From contig CAZRML010000034.1 in the NCBI GenBank assembly GCA_964601205.1, forward strand, positions 1 through 35,319: 35,319 nucleotides of DNA, read 5' to 3'. The notes below the pieces were generated by a model. It saw only the letters and a list, made by a program, of their open reading frames with translations, did not search any database and was not told the origin of the DNA. The DNA comes from JAQVEM01 sp964601205. GTDB taxonomy: Bacteria > Actinomycetota > Humimicrobiia > Humimicrobiales > Humimicrobiaceae. The number at the start of each line of letters is the position of its first letter. Within the stretch, counting starts at the first letter, position 1. Both the position numbers and the translations under genes were made by a program. Positions 22,209 through 30,839 of this stretch are shown piece after piece.

Positions 22209-24062
22209 GTGTGCGGGATTGTTGCATATGTAGGTAGCAAAAAATGTAAGAATATTTTGCTAAGCGGGCTCAAAAGATTGGAGTACAGAGGTTACGATTC
22301 ATCCGGTATAGCCATAATCCCCGATGATGCAGGGAATCCGGGTCACCCCGGGAACCATAAAATCAGGATAGTTAAGGAAGCAGGGAAAATAAATATACTT
22401 GAGAATAAATTGGATAATTTAGATGTAGACGGAAACTGTGGAATAGGGCACACAAGATGGGCCACACATGGCAGACCAACCAGGTTAAATGCTCATCCCC
22501 ATGAAGCAGATAATGGTGGAATTGCCGTGGTACATAACGGAATAATAGAAAATTATGCGGAACTAAAAGAAGAACTTGAAAAAGAAGGGCACAGGTTTAT
22601 TTCGGAAACTGACACGGAAGTGATACCTCATTTACTGGAGAAATACAATAAAGGCGACCTGCTTAAGGCAATGCAGAAAGTTATAAAAAAAATTAAAGGT
22701 TCGGGAGCAATAGTTGCCATATCAAAAAATAATCCTGAAGAGCTTGTCGGGGCACGGGTATTTAGTCCCCTTATAGCAGGTGTATCGGAAGATGGCAATT
22801 TTCTTGCTTCGGATATACCGGCAGTTCTTGAATATACAGATAATTTTATAGTAATTAATGATTTTGAGACCATCAGACTTACCGGAGAAAGGGTAGAGAT
22901 TTATAACAGGGATGGGAAATTAGTAAAAAGAAAGCCGTTTAAAGTTGACTGGGATATTATAAGCGCAGAAAAAGGCGGTTATGAAGATTTTATGTTGAAG
23001 GAAATCTTTGAGCAGCCTTACGGAGTGAAGGAAACAATGAGAGGCAGGCTGGCGGAGGGCAGGCTTAATTTTAATGGGCTTAATTTAACACCGGAGCAGA
23101 TTAGAAACCTTGAAAAAATACAGATAATTGCCTGCGGGTCTTCATATCATGCGGCATTGATCGGGAAGCAGGTTATAGAAAAATGGGCCAGAATTCCTGT
23201 AGAGGTAGATTTTTCTTCAGAATACAGATATAGGAATCCACTGATTGGTAAAAATTGTTTGTTTATAGCTATAACACAATCGGGGGAGACAGTGGATACG
23301 CTTGCTGCAATAAGAGGAGTGAAGTCAAAAGGAGCGGGGCTGGTGGCTATTACAAATGTTGTGGGAAGTTCGGTAGCAAGAGAGGCGGATTCGGTGATAT
23401 ATACCCATGCGGGACCGGAAATCGGCGTCTGCGCTACTAAAACTTTTACCGCGCAAATTATAATTATGTATCTCATGGGCCTGTATCTTGCAAGAGTGAA
23501 TGGTGGAATAAAAAAAGATGAATTTGAAAAATTAATAGATGAGCTGGAGGCTATACCCGACAGGATACAGACTATATTGAATGAAGCGGATAAGATAAAA
23601 AGAATTGCTGATGAAACATATAAGTATACCTGCTTTTTATTTATGGGAAGGATCTTTGGCCTGCCGGTAGCTCTGGAAGGCGCGTTAAAGTTAAAGGAAA
23701 TTTCTTACATCCACGCAGAGGGCTATCCGGCAGGTGAGATGAAGCATGGCCCCATAGCGCTGACTGATGAAAAAACACTGGTGGTGGGAATTATGCCCGT
23801 GGATTCGGTATATGAAAAAATGCTGAGTAATATTCAGGAAGTAAAGGCAAGGAAAGCTACTATTTTTTCTATAATTGGTAAGCATGATAAAAACACAAAA
23901 AAGTATGCGGATTATGTATTCAGGGTACCCGAAACAATTGAAGAATTTTATGCTATATTGACCATTATTCCAATACAATTATATTCATATTATATAGCAA
24001 AGAATTTGAATAGAAATGTTGACCAGCCGAGAAATCTCGCGAAGAGTGTTACTGTGGAGTAA
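22209..24062 (+). CDS. glmS: Glutamine-fructose-6-phosphate aminotransferase (isomerizing)
   Basis: GlmS makes glucosamine-6-phosphate from fructose-6-phosphate and glutamine, the entry step of amino-sugar synthesis. The start is GTG 22209, 6 nt after GGAGG (22198-22202), which places Cys2 directly after the initiator as the glutaminase nucleophile (MCGIVAYVG). The 617-aa protein has the class II amidotransferase domain with GHTRWATHG and HNGIIENY. Two SIS domains follow (CGSSYHAALIG, ITQSGETVDTLAAIRGVK), and it ends DQPRNLAKSVTVE, the catalytic tail. An in-frame ATG at 22176 would bury the nucleophile and is rejected. It is divergent from nagB. Confidence 0.98.
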   Translation: MCGIVAYVGSKKCKNILLSGLKRLEYRGYDSSGIAIIPDDAGNPGHPGNHKIRIVKEAGKINILENKLDNLDVDGNCGIGHTRWATHGRPTRLNAHPHEADNGGIAVVHNGIIENYAELKEELEKEGHRFISETDTEVIPHLLEKYNKGDLLKAMQKVIKKIKGSGAIVAISKNNPEELVGARVFSPLIAGVSEDGNFLASDIPAVLEYTDNFIVINDFETIRLTGERVEIYNRDGKLVKRKPFKVDWDIISAEKGGYEDFMLKEIFEQPYGVKETMRGRLAEGRLNFNGLNLTPEQIRNLEKIQIIACGSSYHAALIGKQVIEKWARIPVEVDFSSEYRYRNPLIGKNCLFIAITQSGETVDTLAAIRGVKSKGAGLVAITNVVGSSVAREADSVIYTHAGPEIGVCATKTFTAQIIIMYLMGLYLARVNGGIKKDEFEKLIDELEAIPDRIQTILNEADKIKRIADETYKYTCFLFMGRIFGLPVALEGALKLKEISYIHAEGYPAGEMKHGPIALTDEKTLVVGIMPVDSVYEKMLSNIQEVKARKATIFSIIGKHDKNTKKYADYVFRVPETIEEFYAILTIIPIQLYSYYIAKNLNRNVDQPRNLAKSVTVE

Positions 24063-24068
24063 AGGTAT

Positions 24069-24449
24069 ATGGAAATATACGGAATAGGCACTGACATAAT
24101 TGAGGTTGAAAGAATAAAGTCTGCAGTAAGGAGCAATTCGGGTTTCTTAAACAGGGTATATACTGTAAGCGAAATAGATTACTGTAATAAGAAAAAGAAA
24201 GGAAGATTTTCCAGTCTTGCGGCCCGTTTTGCTGCGAAAGAAGCTGTTGCAAAAGCTCTTGCCGAGGGAATCACTAAAAATATTTCTTTAAATGAGATTG
24301 AAGTATCAAATCTTAATAGCGGTGCGCCTTTTATAAAACTCTACGGAAAAACCAGCAGGTTCAGTAAGAAGCTAAACATAAAAGAGATAAAAGTATCAGT
24401 CTCGGCAACAGATAATTTTGCCGTCGCCTATGCTATTGCATTAATATAG
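24069..24449 (+). CDS. acpS: Holo-[acyl-carrier-protein] synthase
   Basis: AcpS transfers 4'-phosphopantetheine from CoA to the acyl carrier protein of fatty-acid synthesis. The 126-aa product has the family length, GIGTDIIEVERI with Asp9, and AARFAAKEAVAKAL with Glu58, the two magnesium-binding residues. The C-terminal VSVSATDNFAVAYAI matches the family's hSHxxxxAxA. ATG 24069 is 6 nt after the glmS stop, so cotranscription is likely. The order glmS-acpS-nnr-alr recalls Actinobacteria. Confidence 0.95.
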   Translation: MEIYGIGTDIIEVERIKSAVRSNSGFLNRVYTVSEIDYCNKKKKGRFSSLAARFAAKEAVAKALAEGITKNISLNEIEVSNLNSGAPFIKLYGKTSRFSKKLNIKEIKVSVSATDNFAVAYAIALI

Positions 24450-24524
24450 TTTATAATTAAAAGCACGGAATATATCTATGGTATAAAATAATAATAAAGG
24501 TGATTGCTGTTCAGTGACGCTGGT

Positions 24525-24569
24525 CCGGAGAATTCCGGTTGACTGTAAATTATAGCTGGATTTTATTAT
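24525..24569 (+). promoter_or_regulatory. Candidate promoter and palindrome upstream of nnr
   Basis: CCGGA (24525-24529) and TCCGG (24534-24538) form an inverted repeat with a 4-nt centre that ends directly before TTGACT (24539-24544), a near-perfect -35. TTTATT (24562-24567, spacer 17) or TATTAT (24564-24569, spacer 19) could serve as -10. The palindrome could be an operator touching the -35. It lies in the 148-nt gap between acpS and nnr, the widest gap in this + strand group. Confidence 0.4.
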
Positions 24570-24597
24570 TTTAGTCCGAAAGAATGGTATAAACGAA

Positions 24598-26220
24598 TTG
24601 GATATCAGCAGAGAAATAAAATTAACTAAAATTTTAGAGGGAAGCAAAATAGCGGAGATTGATGCCAGGGCTATCAGTGATGGAATAGACCCGAAATGGC
24701 TTATGGGAAATGCAGGCAGAAGTGTTTCCATGGAAGTTATAAGTGATTTTGAAAGTAAAGAGTTAAAGAGGACCGCGCGTGGAGTGGTTATATGTGGGGG
24801 CGGTAATAATGGCGGGGACGGATTGGTAGCAGCCGGTGAATTACTGGATTATGGCATGAAGGTGACTGTATTTCACACTTCTCCGGTGGAGAAGTACAGT
24901 GGCAGCAGCCTTTTCTACTTTAAGAAACTTGAAGAAAGTAAAAAGGATAATATTTATGATTTAAGTACAGAGGATAAGAAGATAGTGGCTTTTTTCAGGG
25001 AAGAGCTGGAAAAAGCGGATTTTGTCTTGGATGCCATATTTGGGACAGGCCTGCACGGTAAGGAAATTTATGGGCCTTCCAGGGACATAATAGAAATTGT
25101 AAACTTTTTTAAGCAAAAAAATAAAAATCTAAAAATTTATTCTGTTGACATCCCGTCGGGTATTGATTCTGATAACGGTAAAGTTCTGGGGGTATCAATC
25201 AGGGCGGATAAAACCATAACTTTCGCATGTAAAAAAGTAGGACAGGTAAATTATCCGGGGGCGGATTTTACAGGAGAGATTAAAGTTATTGATATTGGAA
25301 TTCCTGAAAAATATTTTGATAAATATGAACAGATTTTTGAGCCTGATATCAGGTGGGTAGCCGGGAAAATTCCCGTGAGGGAATCATGGACATATAAGTA
25401 TAAAGTTGGTAGTTTACTGGTAATAGCAGGTTCTTCCGGATTTACAGGCGCAGCTTCCATGACCTGTATGAGTGCCCTGAGGTCAGGGGCAGGGGTGGTT
25501 ACTCTTGTATGCCCGTGGGGCTTAAATAATATATTTGAAGAAAAGCTAACTGAAGTAATCACATATCCTGTTGAACAAACAGAAGATGTCTCTTTAAGCA
25601 TTAACAGTTTAAACGAAATAATGGATTTAAGTGAAAGGTTTAGCGCAGTGGCAATAGGGCCGGGGCTTTCAAGAAATTCAGACACTATGTGTCTTGTCAG
25701 AGAATTACTAAAAAAAATAAAAAAACCGATAGTGCTTGATGCCGATGGGCTCTATGCTCTTTATGGGGCGGATGACACGGATATCATAAAAACTTTTAAT
25801 CTTTCCAATGTTGTAATAACACCACATTCAGGGGAAATGTCGTTAATAATGGGCCTGGGCAAGATTCCACTGGAAGATAGGATTAAAATAAATCTGGAGG
25901 TCGCAGAGAAATATAAATTAACATCAGTTCTTAAAGGAGCCAGAACAATAATTTCTGATTATAATAAGAAAACCTTTATTAATCCAACAGGAAACTGGGG
26001 ACTGGCTTCCGCGGGGACAGGTGATATATTAACCGGTATCATTGGCTCATTGCTCTGCCAGGGAATGGGACTTCAGGAGAGTGCAGTATGCGGGGTATAT
26101 ATTCATGGACTGGCAGCGGATATTATGGTAAGGGAAACAAGCAGGACCGCACTTGTGGCAACTGATCTGCTGGAAGGTTTAAAAAGAGTTTTTGGAGAGA
26201 TAGAAAAATTAAAGTACTGA
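24598..26220 (+). CDS. nnr: Bifunctional NAD(P)HX epimerase / ADP-dependent NAD(P)HX dehydratase
   Basis: This enzyme repairs hydrated NADH and NADPH. The 540-aa protein joins an N-terminal YjeF-type epimerase domain and a C-terminal ribokinase-like dehydratase. The epimerase has EIDARAI, MGNAGRSV and VVICGGGNNGGDGLVAAGEL at about residues 60-85. The dehydratase has AGSSGFTGAASM, VITPHSGEMS, VLKGARTII and the active-site GTGDILTGIIGSLL near residue 480. I start it at TTG 24598. The SD is poor and the exact start is uncertain within about ten codons. Confidence 0.95.
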   Translation: MDISREIKLTKILEGSKIAEIDARAISDGIDPKWLMGNAGRSVSMEVISDFESKELKRTARGVVICGGGNNGGDGLVAAGELLDYGMKVTVFHTSPVEKYSGSSLFYFKKLEESKKDNIYDLSTEDKKIVAFFREELEKADFVLDAIFGTGLHGKEIYGPSRDIIEIVNFFKQKNKNLKIYSVDIPSGIDSDNGKVLGVSIRADKTITFACKKVGQVNYPGADFTGEIKVIDIGIPEKYFDKYEQIFEPDIRWVAGKIPVRESWTYKYKVGSLLVIAGSSGFTGAASMTCMSALRSGAGVVTLVCPWGLNNIFEEKLTEVITYPVEQTEDVSLSINSLNEIMDLSERFSAVAIGPGLSRNSDTMCLVRELLKKIKKPIVLDADGLYALYGADDTDIIKTFNLSNVVITPHSGEMSLIMGLGKIPLEDRIKINLEVAEKYKLTSVLKGARTIISDYNKKTFINPTGNWGLASAGTGDILTGIIGSLLCQGMGLQESAVCGVYIHGLAADIMVRETSRTALVATDLLEGLKRVFGEIEKLKY

Positions 26221-26283
26221 AAATATATAAATTTTTTTAAATTTATTTTGCAATTATTAATATGTAAGTAATTGGAGATAAAA

Positions 26284-26739
26284 ATGCCAGAGACTGTAGC
26301 CAGAGATATCATGGTAAAGAAAGTTATTACTATAAATAAAAATGAGTCGGTAAAAAAACTTTCTGATGTTTTAATAAAAAATAAGATAAGTGGTGTTCCG
26401 GTAATAGATGATGACGGTAAGCTGATAGGGATTGCTACCGAAGGGGATCTGATTGTAAAAGATGCGGACCTCCATTTTCCGGGGTATTTTAAATTACTTG
26501 ATAGTATTATATACCTTGAAAGCCTGGATAAATTTAAAACAAATCTAAAAAAATATCTGGGAACAAAAGTAGAAGATATCATGACCGCTAAAGTGAAGAC
26601 AGTCAGGGATGATACTCCTGTCAGCGAAGTAGCAAATATAATGATAAAATATAATATTAATAGAGTTCCTGTTCTGGATAGCAAAGGCAGCCTGATAGGG
26701 ATAATTACCAGGGCAGACATTGTAAAGTCAATGACCTAA
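26284..26739 (+). CDS. CBS-domain pair protein
   Basis: The 151-aa protein consists almost entirely of two CBS domains. The first spans about residues 5-60 (ARDIMVKKVITINKNESVKK and GVPVIDDDGKLIGIATEGDL). The second spans about residues 95-150 (VEDIMTAKVKTVRDDTPVSE and RVPVLDSKGSLIGIITRADI). Such proteins sense adenosine nucleotides, and their targets vary. ATG 26284 is 6 nt after GGAG (26274-26277), so an upstream TTG at 26272 is rejected. It lies between nnr and alr. The ligand and partner are unknown. Confidence 0.92.
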   Translation: MPETVARDIMVKKVITINKNESVKKLSDVLIKNKISGVPVIDDDGKLIGIATEGDLIVKDADLHFPGYFKLLDSIIYLESLDKFKTNLKKYLGTKVEDIMTAKVKTVRDDTPVSEVANIMIKYNINRVPVLDSKGSLIGIITRADIVKSMT

Positions 26740-26764
26740 AAAGTATATACTGGATTTAAGTTAT

Positions 26765-27937
26765 ATGCAAAAAGACCTGATAATTAATAAAAGATCTGCC
26801 TGGGCTGAAATAAATCTGTCCAACCTTTCCCATAATCTTGAATTAATCAGGTCATATTTAGTTTCAAAAAAGGTTAAGATAATGGCTGTGGTTAAAGCAG
26901 GTGCTTATGGTCACGGGGCGGTAGAGATTTCCAGGCAGGCGTTAAAAAGCGGGGCATACGCTCTGGGAGTGGCACTGGTTGAAGAGGGGTTAGAGTTAAG
27001 AAAAGCAGGTATTACCGCACCTATTTATGTGCTGGGCGAGGGCGCTCCCGAATCAGTGGAAGAAACTGTAAAATATGATTTGATTCCGGGTATAAATTCA
27101 TACAAATCAGCCAGGCTTTACTCGGAAGAATGTGTTAAATCGGGTAAAAAAATAAGTGTCAATATCAATATTGACACCGGGATGAATAGGATAGGGATAA
27201 ACTTTAACCGTGCTCCGGAAGAGATTTTAAGAATTTCCGAATTGGAAGGATTAAAATTAGAAAGTATCTGCACTCATTATGCCTGTGCATGCAGCAGGGG
27301 AGATTTTTACACCCAGTTACAGTACAAAAGGTTTAACGAAGTTATGGAAAAGATAAAAATTTACAGGTTTCCAATTAAATTTCATCATTGTTCTAATAGT
27401 GCAGCTTTTTTTAGATACAAAAAAATGCATCTTGATATGGTAAGAATCGGGATTTCTATATATGGATTAAACCCGTATGACCCGGATTATCCAGAATGGC
27501 TTGAGCCAGAAATAATTAAAGTAATATCAGATTTAAAGCCCGTGCTCAGCTTTAAAGCAAAGATATCTTTTATAAAAAATGTTCCGGAGGGTTGTTCTAT
27601 ATCATACTGTGGCACCTTTAAAACCAGGAGAGATAGCGTAATTGCAACTGTCCCTGTCGGCTATGCGGATGGCTATTCAAGGCTGCTGTCAAATAAGGGC
27701 TTTGTTTTAGTAAAGGGGAGATTTTTACCGGTGGTGGGCAATATTACAATGGACCAGTTCATGGTAGATGTTACAGAGATTAAAGAAAATATAAATGTGG
27801 GGGATGAGGTAGCACTCATAGGAAGTTCTTCGGGAAAGAAAATAACGGCGGAAAATATTGCAGAATTTATGGGTACCATTAATTATGAAGTAATATGTAT
27901 GATAAAAAATAGGATCCCGAGGATATATGTAAAATAG
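26765..27937 (+). CDS. alr: Alanine racemase
   Basis: Alr supplies D-alanine for peptidoglycan. The 390-aa protein begins its barrel with RSAWAEINLSNLSHNLELIR and carries the PLP lysine Lys44 in MAVVKAGAYGHGAVE, with Gly instead of the usual Asn. VNINIDTGMNRIGI, the SISYCGTF segment with the second catalytic Tyr, VPVGYADGYSR and VGNITMDQFMVDVT follow. No SD is clear before ATG 26765. It lies 25 nt after the CBS gene. Confidence 0.97.
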   Translation: MQKDLIINKRSAWAEINLSNLSHNLELIRSYLVSKKVKIMAVVKAGAYGHGAVEISRQALKSGAYALGVALVEEGLELRKAGITAPIYVLGEGAPESVEETVKYDLIPGINSYKSARLYSEECVKSGKKISVNINIDTGMNRIGINFNRAPEEILRISELEGLKLESICTHYACACSRGDFYTQLQYKRFNEVMEKIKIYRFPIKFHHCSNSAAFFRYKKMHLDMVRIGISIYGLNPYDPDYPEWLEPEIIKVISDLKPVLSFKAKISFIKNVPEGCSISYCGTFKTRRDSVIATVPVGYADGYSRLLSNKGFVLVKGRFLPVVGNITMDQFMVDVTEIKENINVGDEVALIGSSSGKKITAENIAEFMGTINYEVICMIKNRIPRIYVK

Positions 27938-27987
27938 AATTTAAATAAGTAATACCGGGTTTTATAAATTATCAGGGGTGGTATTTT

Positions 27988-28572
27988 GTGAAGGAAAAGA
28001 TAGCTTTTTTAAGATCGGGATTATTATTACCGGTATTTGTTTTATTCCTGATGGCAGTGGTGTTGGTTAGCAGCAGCTGCACCTGCCCGATTTTTTCGCT
28101 GATTGAAAGACTTACCGGTGTTGAGGTAAAAGTCGGTGACAGCATTGATGAAAGTCTTATAGAAGATAGCCTGATATATCCTGATTCTAAGGGTTTGCTC
28201 CAGGCGGAAGGTGATATAGAGACAATTATGGAAATAGCCGGCAGTTATGGGGCCACTATATCCGAAAAAGACATTAAGGTTCTGGGTGAACTGCCACAGG
28301 AATTAATGGAGCAGGAGATAAGCGCTACGATATATTCAACTACCGGGAAAAAAGCAGAAGTAGTGGATTATTATAGTTCATTTGAAAATAAAGAATTTGA
28401 TATAAAAGAATTAAAGAGCGAGGAGCAGGCTGAAGATAGAAATGAGCCAGTGGTAATGATTGCCTCTGATGGAAATGAGCCACAGGCTTTTGTACTGGCT
28501 GGAGCAGAAAATGGTACCTTTATAATTTTTCTGGGTTTTGATTGGGAAACGTTGCTGGAAATGGGTAAATGA
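27988..28572 (+). CDS. Putative lipoprotein of unknown function
   Basis: The 194-aa product has a basic start (MKEKIAFLRS) and a hydrophobic stretch at residues 11-27. SSSC follows with Cys31, an imperfect lipobox because Ser replaces the usual Leu at -3. The mature part is acidic and soluble-looking, with a repeated alternation of GDSIDESLIED and ELPQELMEQEI-like segments. I recognise no named domain. It starts with GTG 27988 behind GGGGTGG. It is the first of three small surface genes in a row. Confidence 0.75.
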   Translation: MKEKIAFLRSGLLLPVFVLFLMAVVLVSSSCTCPIFSLIERLTGVEVKVGDSIDESLIEDSLIYPDSKGLLQAEGDIETIMEIAGSYGATISEKDIKVLGELPQELMEQEISATIYSTTGKKAEVVDYYSSFENKEFDIKELKSEEQAEDRNEPVVMIASDGNEPQAFVLAGAENGTFIIFLGFDWETLLEMGK

Positions 28573-28647
28573 TTTAAGCTTTGCCGTATTTTATTTATGA
28601 AATTTAACTTTCCTGTCAGGGGTTTATTTTAAAAATTAAATAAATAT

Positions 28648-28653
28648 TATAAT
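28648..28653 (+). promoter_or_regulatory. Candidate -10 box upstream of the second lipoprotein gene
   Basis: TATAAT at 28648-28653 is a consensus -10 in a 108-nt gap. Transcription would start near 28660 and leave a 20-nt leader that contains the CTGGAGG SD of the gene at 28681. No good -35 was found, and the region is AT-rich. Confidence 0.4.
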
Positions 28654-28680
28654 ATAGAAGAAATCTTAGTCTGGAGGCTT

Positions 28681-29121
28681 ATGAAAAAAAATTTAATTTT
28701 TCTGGTTCCTGTGGCACTTATCATAATTATTATTACGGGTTGTGCCGGAGTCAGCGAAGAAGTAATTTCTTTTGCTGACGGGGCAACAGAAAATTTCCTT
28801 ATTGCTTTAAATAATCAGGATTATGAAAGCTATAAAAAAGACCTGGATAGCGCAATGCTTGAGGCAGTCCCCGAAGAAGATTTTATAAAATTTTCCTCTT
28901 ATCTAAAGGATACAGCAGGAGAATATGTGGCAGGTTCAAAAGAGATGTCCAAATCGGGGATCCAGAAGGAAACAAATATAATAGTTTATGAAGCCAATTA
29001 TACAGGGGAATCTGAAAAGATGATAGTTACTATGGTTATTTCTGAAATCGGGGATGGGAGCTTTAAAATATCGGGTTCCTGGTTTAATTCTCCAGAGTTA
29101 AGGGAAAACCCATATCAATAA
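28681..29121 (+). CDS. Lipoprotein with DUF3887-like domain
   Basis: The 146-aa protein has a clear lipoprotein signal: MKKN, a hydrophobic core, and the lipobox ITGC with Cys21. The mature part (ENFLIALNNQDYESYKKDLD and AVPEEDFIKFSSYLKD) resembles DUF3887-type domains, small NTF2-like folds found in Gram-positive lipoproteins. The function of such domains is not known. SD CTGGAGG precedes ATG 28681. Confidence 0.75.
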   Translation: MKKNLIFLVPVALIIIIITGCAGVSEEVISFADGATENFLIALNNQDYESYKKDLDSAMLEAVPEEDFIKFSSYLKDTAGEYVAGSKEMSKSGIQKETNIIVYEANYTGESEKMIVTMVISEIGDGSFKISGSWFNSPELRENPYQ

Positions 29122-29265
29122 GTCTTTGCATTAATAAGTGGAGCAGGAATTAATTTTAGATATATTGGCTATAAATAAGAAACAGGGTTAAACTGTTAAA
29201 GGAATCAATAATATATTCCCGGATTGGTTAGTTATTAAATAATTATTTTATAAAATGGAGGAGCA

Positions 29266-29640
29266 ATGAAAAAAATATTTTTATGGAGTTTATTATTACT
29301 GCTAATAATCCCGGCAATACTTATGGGCACGGGCTGCACAGAGGAGGAAGCTATAGGGGGCGCTGTTGGTGTCATGGCTGTTCCATTTATAGGCCTGTGG
29401 ATATGCGTGGCAGTTATAGGGGGATTGATAGCCCTTTTCTTATTTGTAGTATGGATTATTGCACTGGTTGATTGTAGCAGAAGAAAGCCCGAAGAGTTCC
29501 CTTCGGGAACAGGAGGGGAAAACGCAAAAACAATGTGGCTGGTAATTTTAATTGTGACCTTTTTTGTAACCCAGTTAAATGGTATTGCTGCAATTATTTA
29601 TTACTTCATGGTAATGAAGAAAGAACCACTGAAAAGATAG
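29266..29640 (+). CDS. Small membrane protein with PLDc_N-like domain
   Basis: The 124-aa product begins with a signal-like segment ending MGTGC (Cys24, imperfect lipobox). A long hydrophobic stretch at about residues 38-68 and a second at about 89-117 follow. The pattern VVWIIALVDCSRRKPEE, then KTMWLVILIVTFFVTQLNGI and AAIIYYFMVMKK, resembles the PLDc_N (phospholipase D N-terminal membrane) domain, which also occurs alone in small proteins. SD GGAGG precedes ATG 29266. No catalytic domain is attached. Confidence 0.75.
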   Translation: MKKIFLWSLLLLLIIPAILMGTGCTEEEAIGGAVGVMAVPFIGLWICVAVIGGLIALFLFVVWIIALVDCSRRKPEEFPSGTGGENAKTMWLVILIVTFFVTQLNGIAAIIYYFMVMKKEPLKR

Positions 29641-29672
29641 TCGGACAGCAGGTTATATAATGTAAAGTTTTC

Positions 29673-29713
29673 CTATATTAAAATAATATAGTGTAAATTA
29701 TTATAAATAATTT
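29673..29713. repeat. Two tandem perfect inverted repeats in a convergent gap
   Basis: CTATATTA-AAA-TAATATAG (29673-29691) and AAATTATT-ATA-AATAATTT (29695-29713) are two perfect 8-bp stems with 3-nt loops, separated by only 3 nt. They lie between the stop of a + gene at 29640 and the stop of a - gene at 29777. A pair of bidirectional transcription-end or mRNA-stabilising hairpins is the likeliest role. The rest of the 136-nt gap shows nothing else beyond a TTACGTAA palindrome at 29719-29726. Confidence 0.5.
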
Positions 29714-29776
29714 CAGTGTTACGTAAGCCCACATATTTATTAAAGCCGGCAGCATGATTTACATTGTTTGGCGTTG

Positions 29777-29977
29777 CTATACCCGGGATTCCTTCCTGGA
29801 GGTAAATTCATTTATCAGGTTTGATACCGATGGGGGAATAATTTCTTTTTGTTTTAAAATACCCATTATGTTTTTAGGGCCTATTTTTTTTATAATGTAG
29901 CCGGCGATTGCTCCAATAGCGGCACCGCCCAGTACAAAATATGTAACTGTCCTATCAAATTTTTTTTCTGCGTTCAT
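29777..29977 (-). CDS. Small single-pass membrane protein
   Basis: The 66-aa product has one hydrophobic segment at about residues 12-31 with a glycine-zipper pattern (FVLGGAAIGAIAGYII), flanked by lysines. I know no function for it. The SD GGAGG lies about 10 nt before the ATG on the - strand, which supports it as real. It is divergent from the transporter gene at 30125. Confidence 0.65.
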   Translation of the reverse strand: MNAEKKFDRTVTYFVLGGAAIGAIAGYIIKKIGPKNIMGILKQKEIIPPSVSNLINEFTSRKESRV

Positions 29978-30112
29978 CGGATATCAACCTCCATATATTA
30001 AAATTTATTATAGTAATTCAAAATAAAATATGTTTTAGTTTTTAAAATTACTTTAATTATAATAATAGAATAGCAATGATAAAAAAACAAATAAAAAAAT
30101 TTTAAAAATAGT

Positions 30113-30118
30113 TATAAT
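30113..30118 (+). promoter_or_regulatory. -10 box that may give a leaderless transporter mRNA
   Basis: TATAAT at 30113-30118 lies 6 nt before the ATG at 30125. A start site 7 nt after the box would be the A of the ATG itself. No SD-like purine run occurs upstream of this gene, unlike most genes in the window. No good -35 was found, and the flanks are very AT-rich. Confidence 0.45.
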
Positions 30119-30124
30119 AATATA

Positions 30125-30826
30125 ATGGAATCCAATCAGAATAAACAGTCTTATATACCCGGGAGCTATAGATATTTTGACCTGATAACTGGCCTTTTCG
30201 TGGCGGTTTTACTTATTTCAAATATAGCTTCATCAAAGATAGTTGAAATATGGAAATTTACCTTTGATGGGGGAACGATTCTTTTCCCTCTTTCTTATAT
30301 TTTTGGGGACATATTAACGGAGGTTTATGGTTATAAAAAAGGCAGGCGGGTTATATGGATAGGATTTTTTTGCGCGCTTCTGATGTCTTTTACCCTTGGA
30401 TTAATAGGTTTAATTAGGCCGGCAGGCGGTTGGGAATATCAGGAAGCTTATATGGCAATCCTGGGGCAGACGCCCAGGATTGTTACCGCTTCCCTTATCG
30501 CGTATTTTGCAGGAGAGTTTTCGAACTCTTATGTTCTTGCAAAAATGAAAATTCTTACAAGGGGAAAATGGCTTTTTACCAGAACGATAGGCTCTACTAT
30601 AGTTGGGGAAGGAATTGATACAGTAATATTTGTAGTAATTGCCTTCCTCGGGGTATATAGTAACAGGATGGTTTTGCTTATAATCATTTCAAATTATATT
30701 TTTAAAGTATCTCTGGAGGCTATTTTAACACCTGTTACCTATAAGATTGTTGGATTTTTAAAAAGGGCCGAGGGAGTTGATTATTTTGATTACGGAACCA
30801 ATTTTAATCCATTTGTTTTTTCTTAA
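30125..30826 (+). CDS. Queuosine precursor transporter, YhhQ/QPTR family
   Basis: The 233-aa membrane protein has about six hydrophobic segments. It shows the family pattern YFDLITGLFVAVLLISNIAS, then FPLSYIFGDILTEVYGYKKG and RTIGSTIVGEGIDTVIF. YhhQ-type proteins import preQ0, preQ1 or related queuosine precursors for tRNA modification. No queuosine synthesis gene is next to it, which fits salvage of the precursor. The start lacks an SD and may be leaderless. It converges on the DUF1287 gene with a 13-nt gap. Confidence 0.92.
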   Translation: MESNQNKQSYIPGSYRYFDLITGLFVAVLLISNIASSKIVEIWKFTFDGGTILFPLSYIFGDILTEVYGYKKGRRVIWIGFFCALLMSFTLGLIGLIRPAGGWEYQEAYMAILGQTPRIVTASLIAYFAGEFSNSYVLAKMKILTRGKWLFTRTIGSTIVGEGIDTVIFVVIAFLGVYSNRMVLLIIISNYIFKVSLEAILTPVTYKIVGFLKRAEGVDYFDYGTNFNPFVFS

Positions 30827-30839
30827 AACCACAGCAAAC

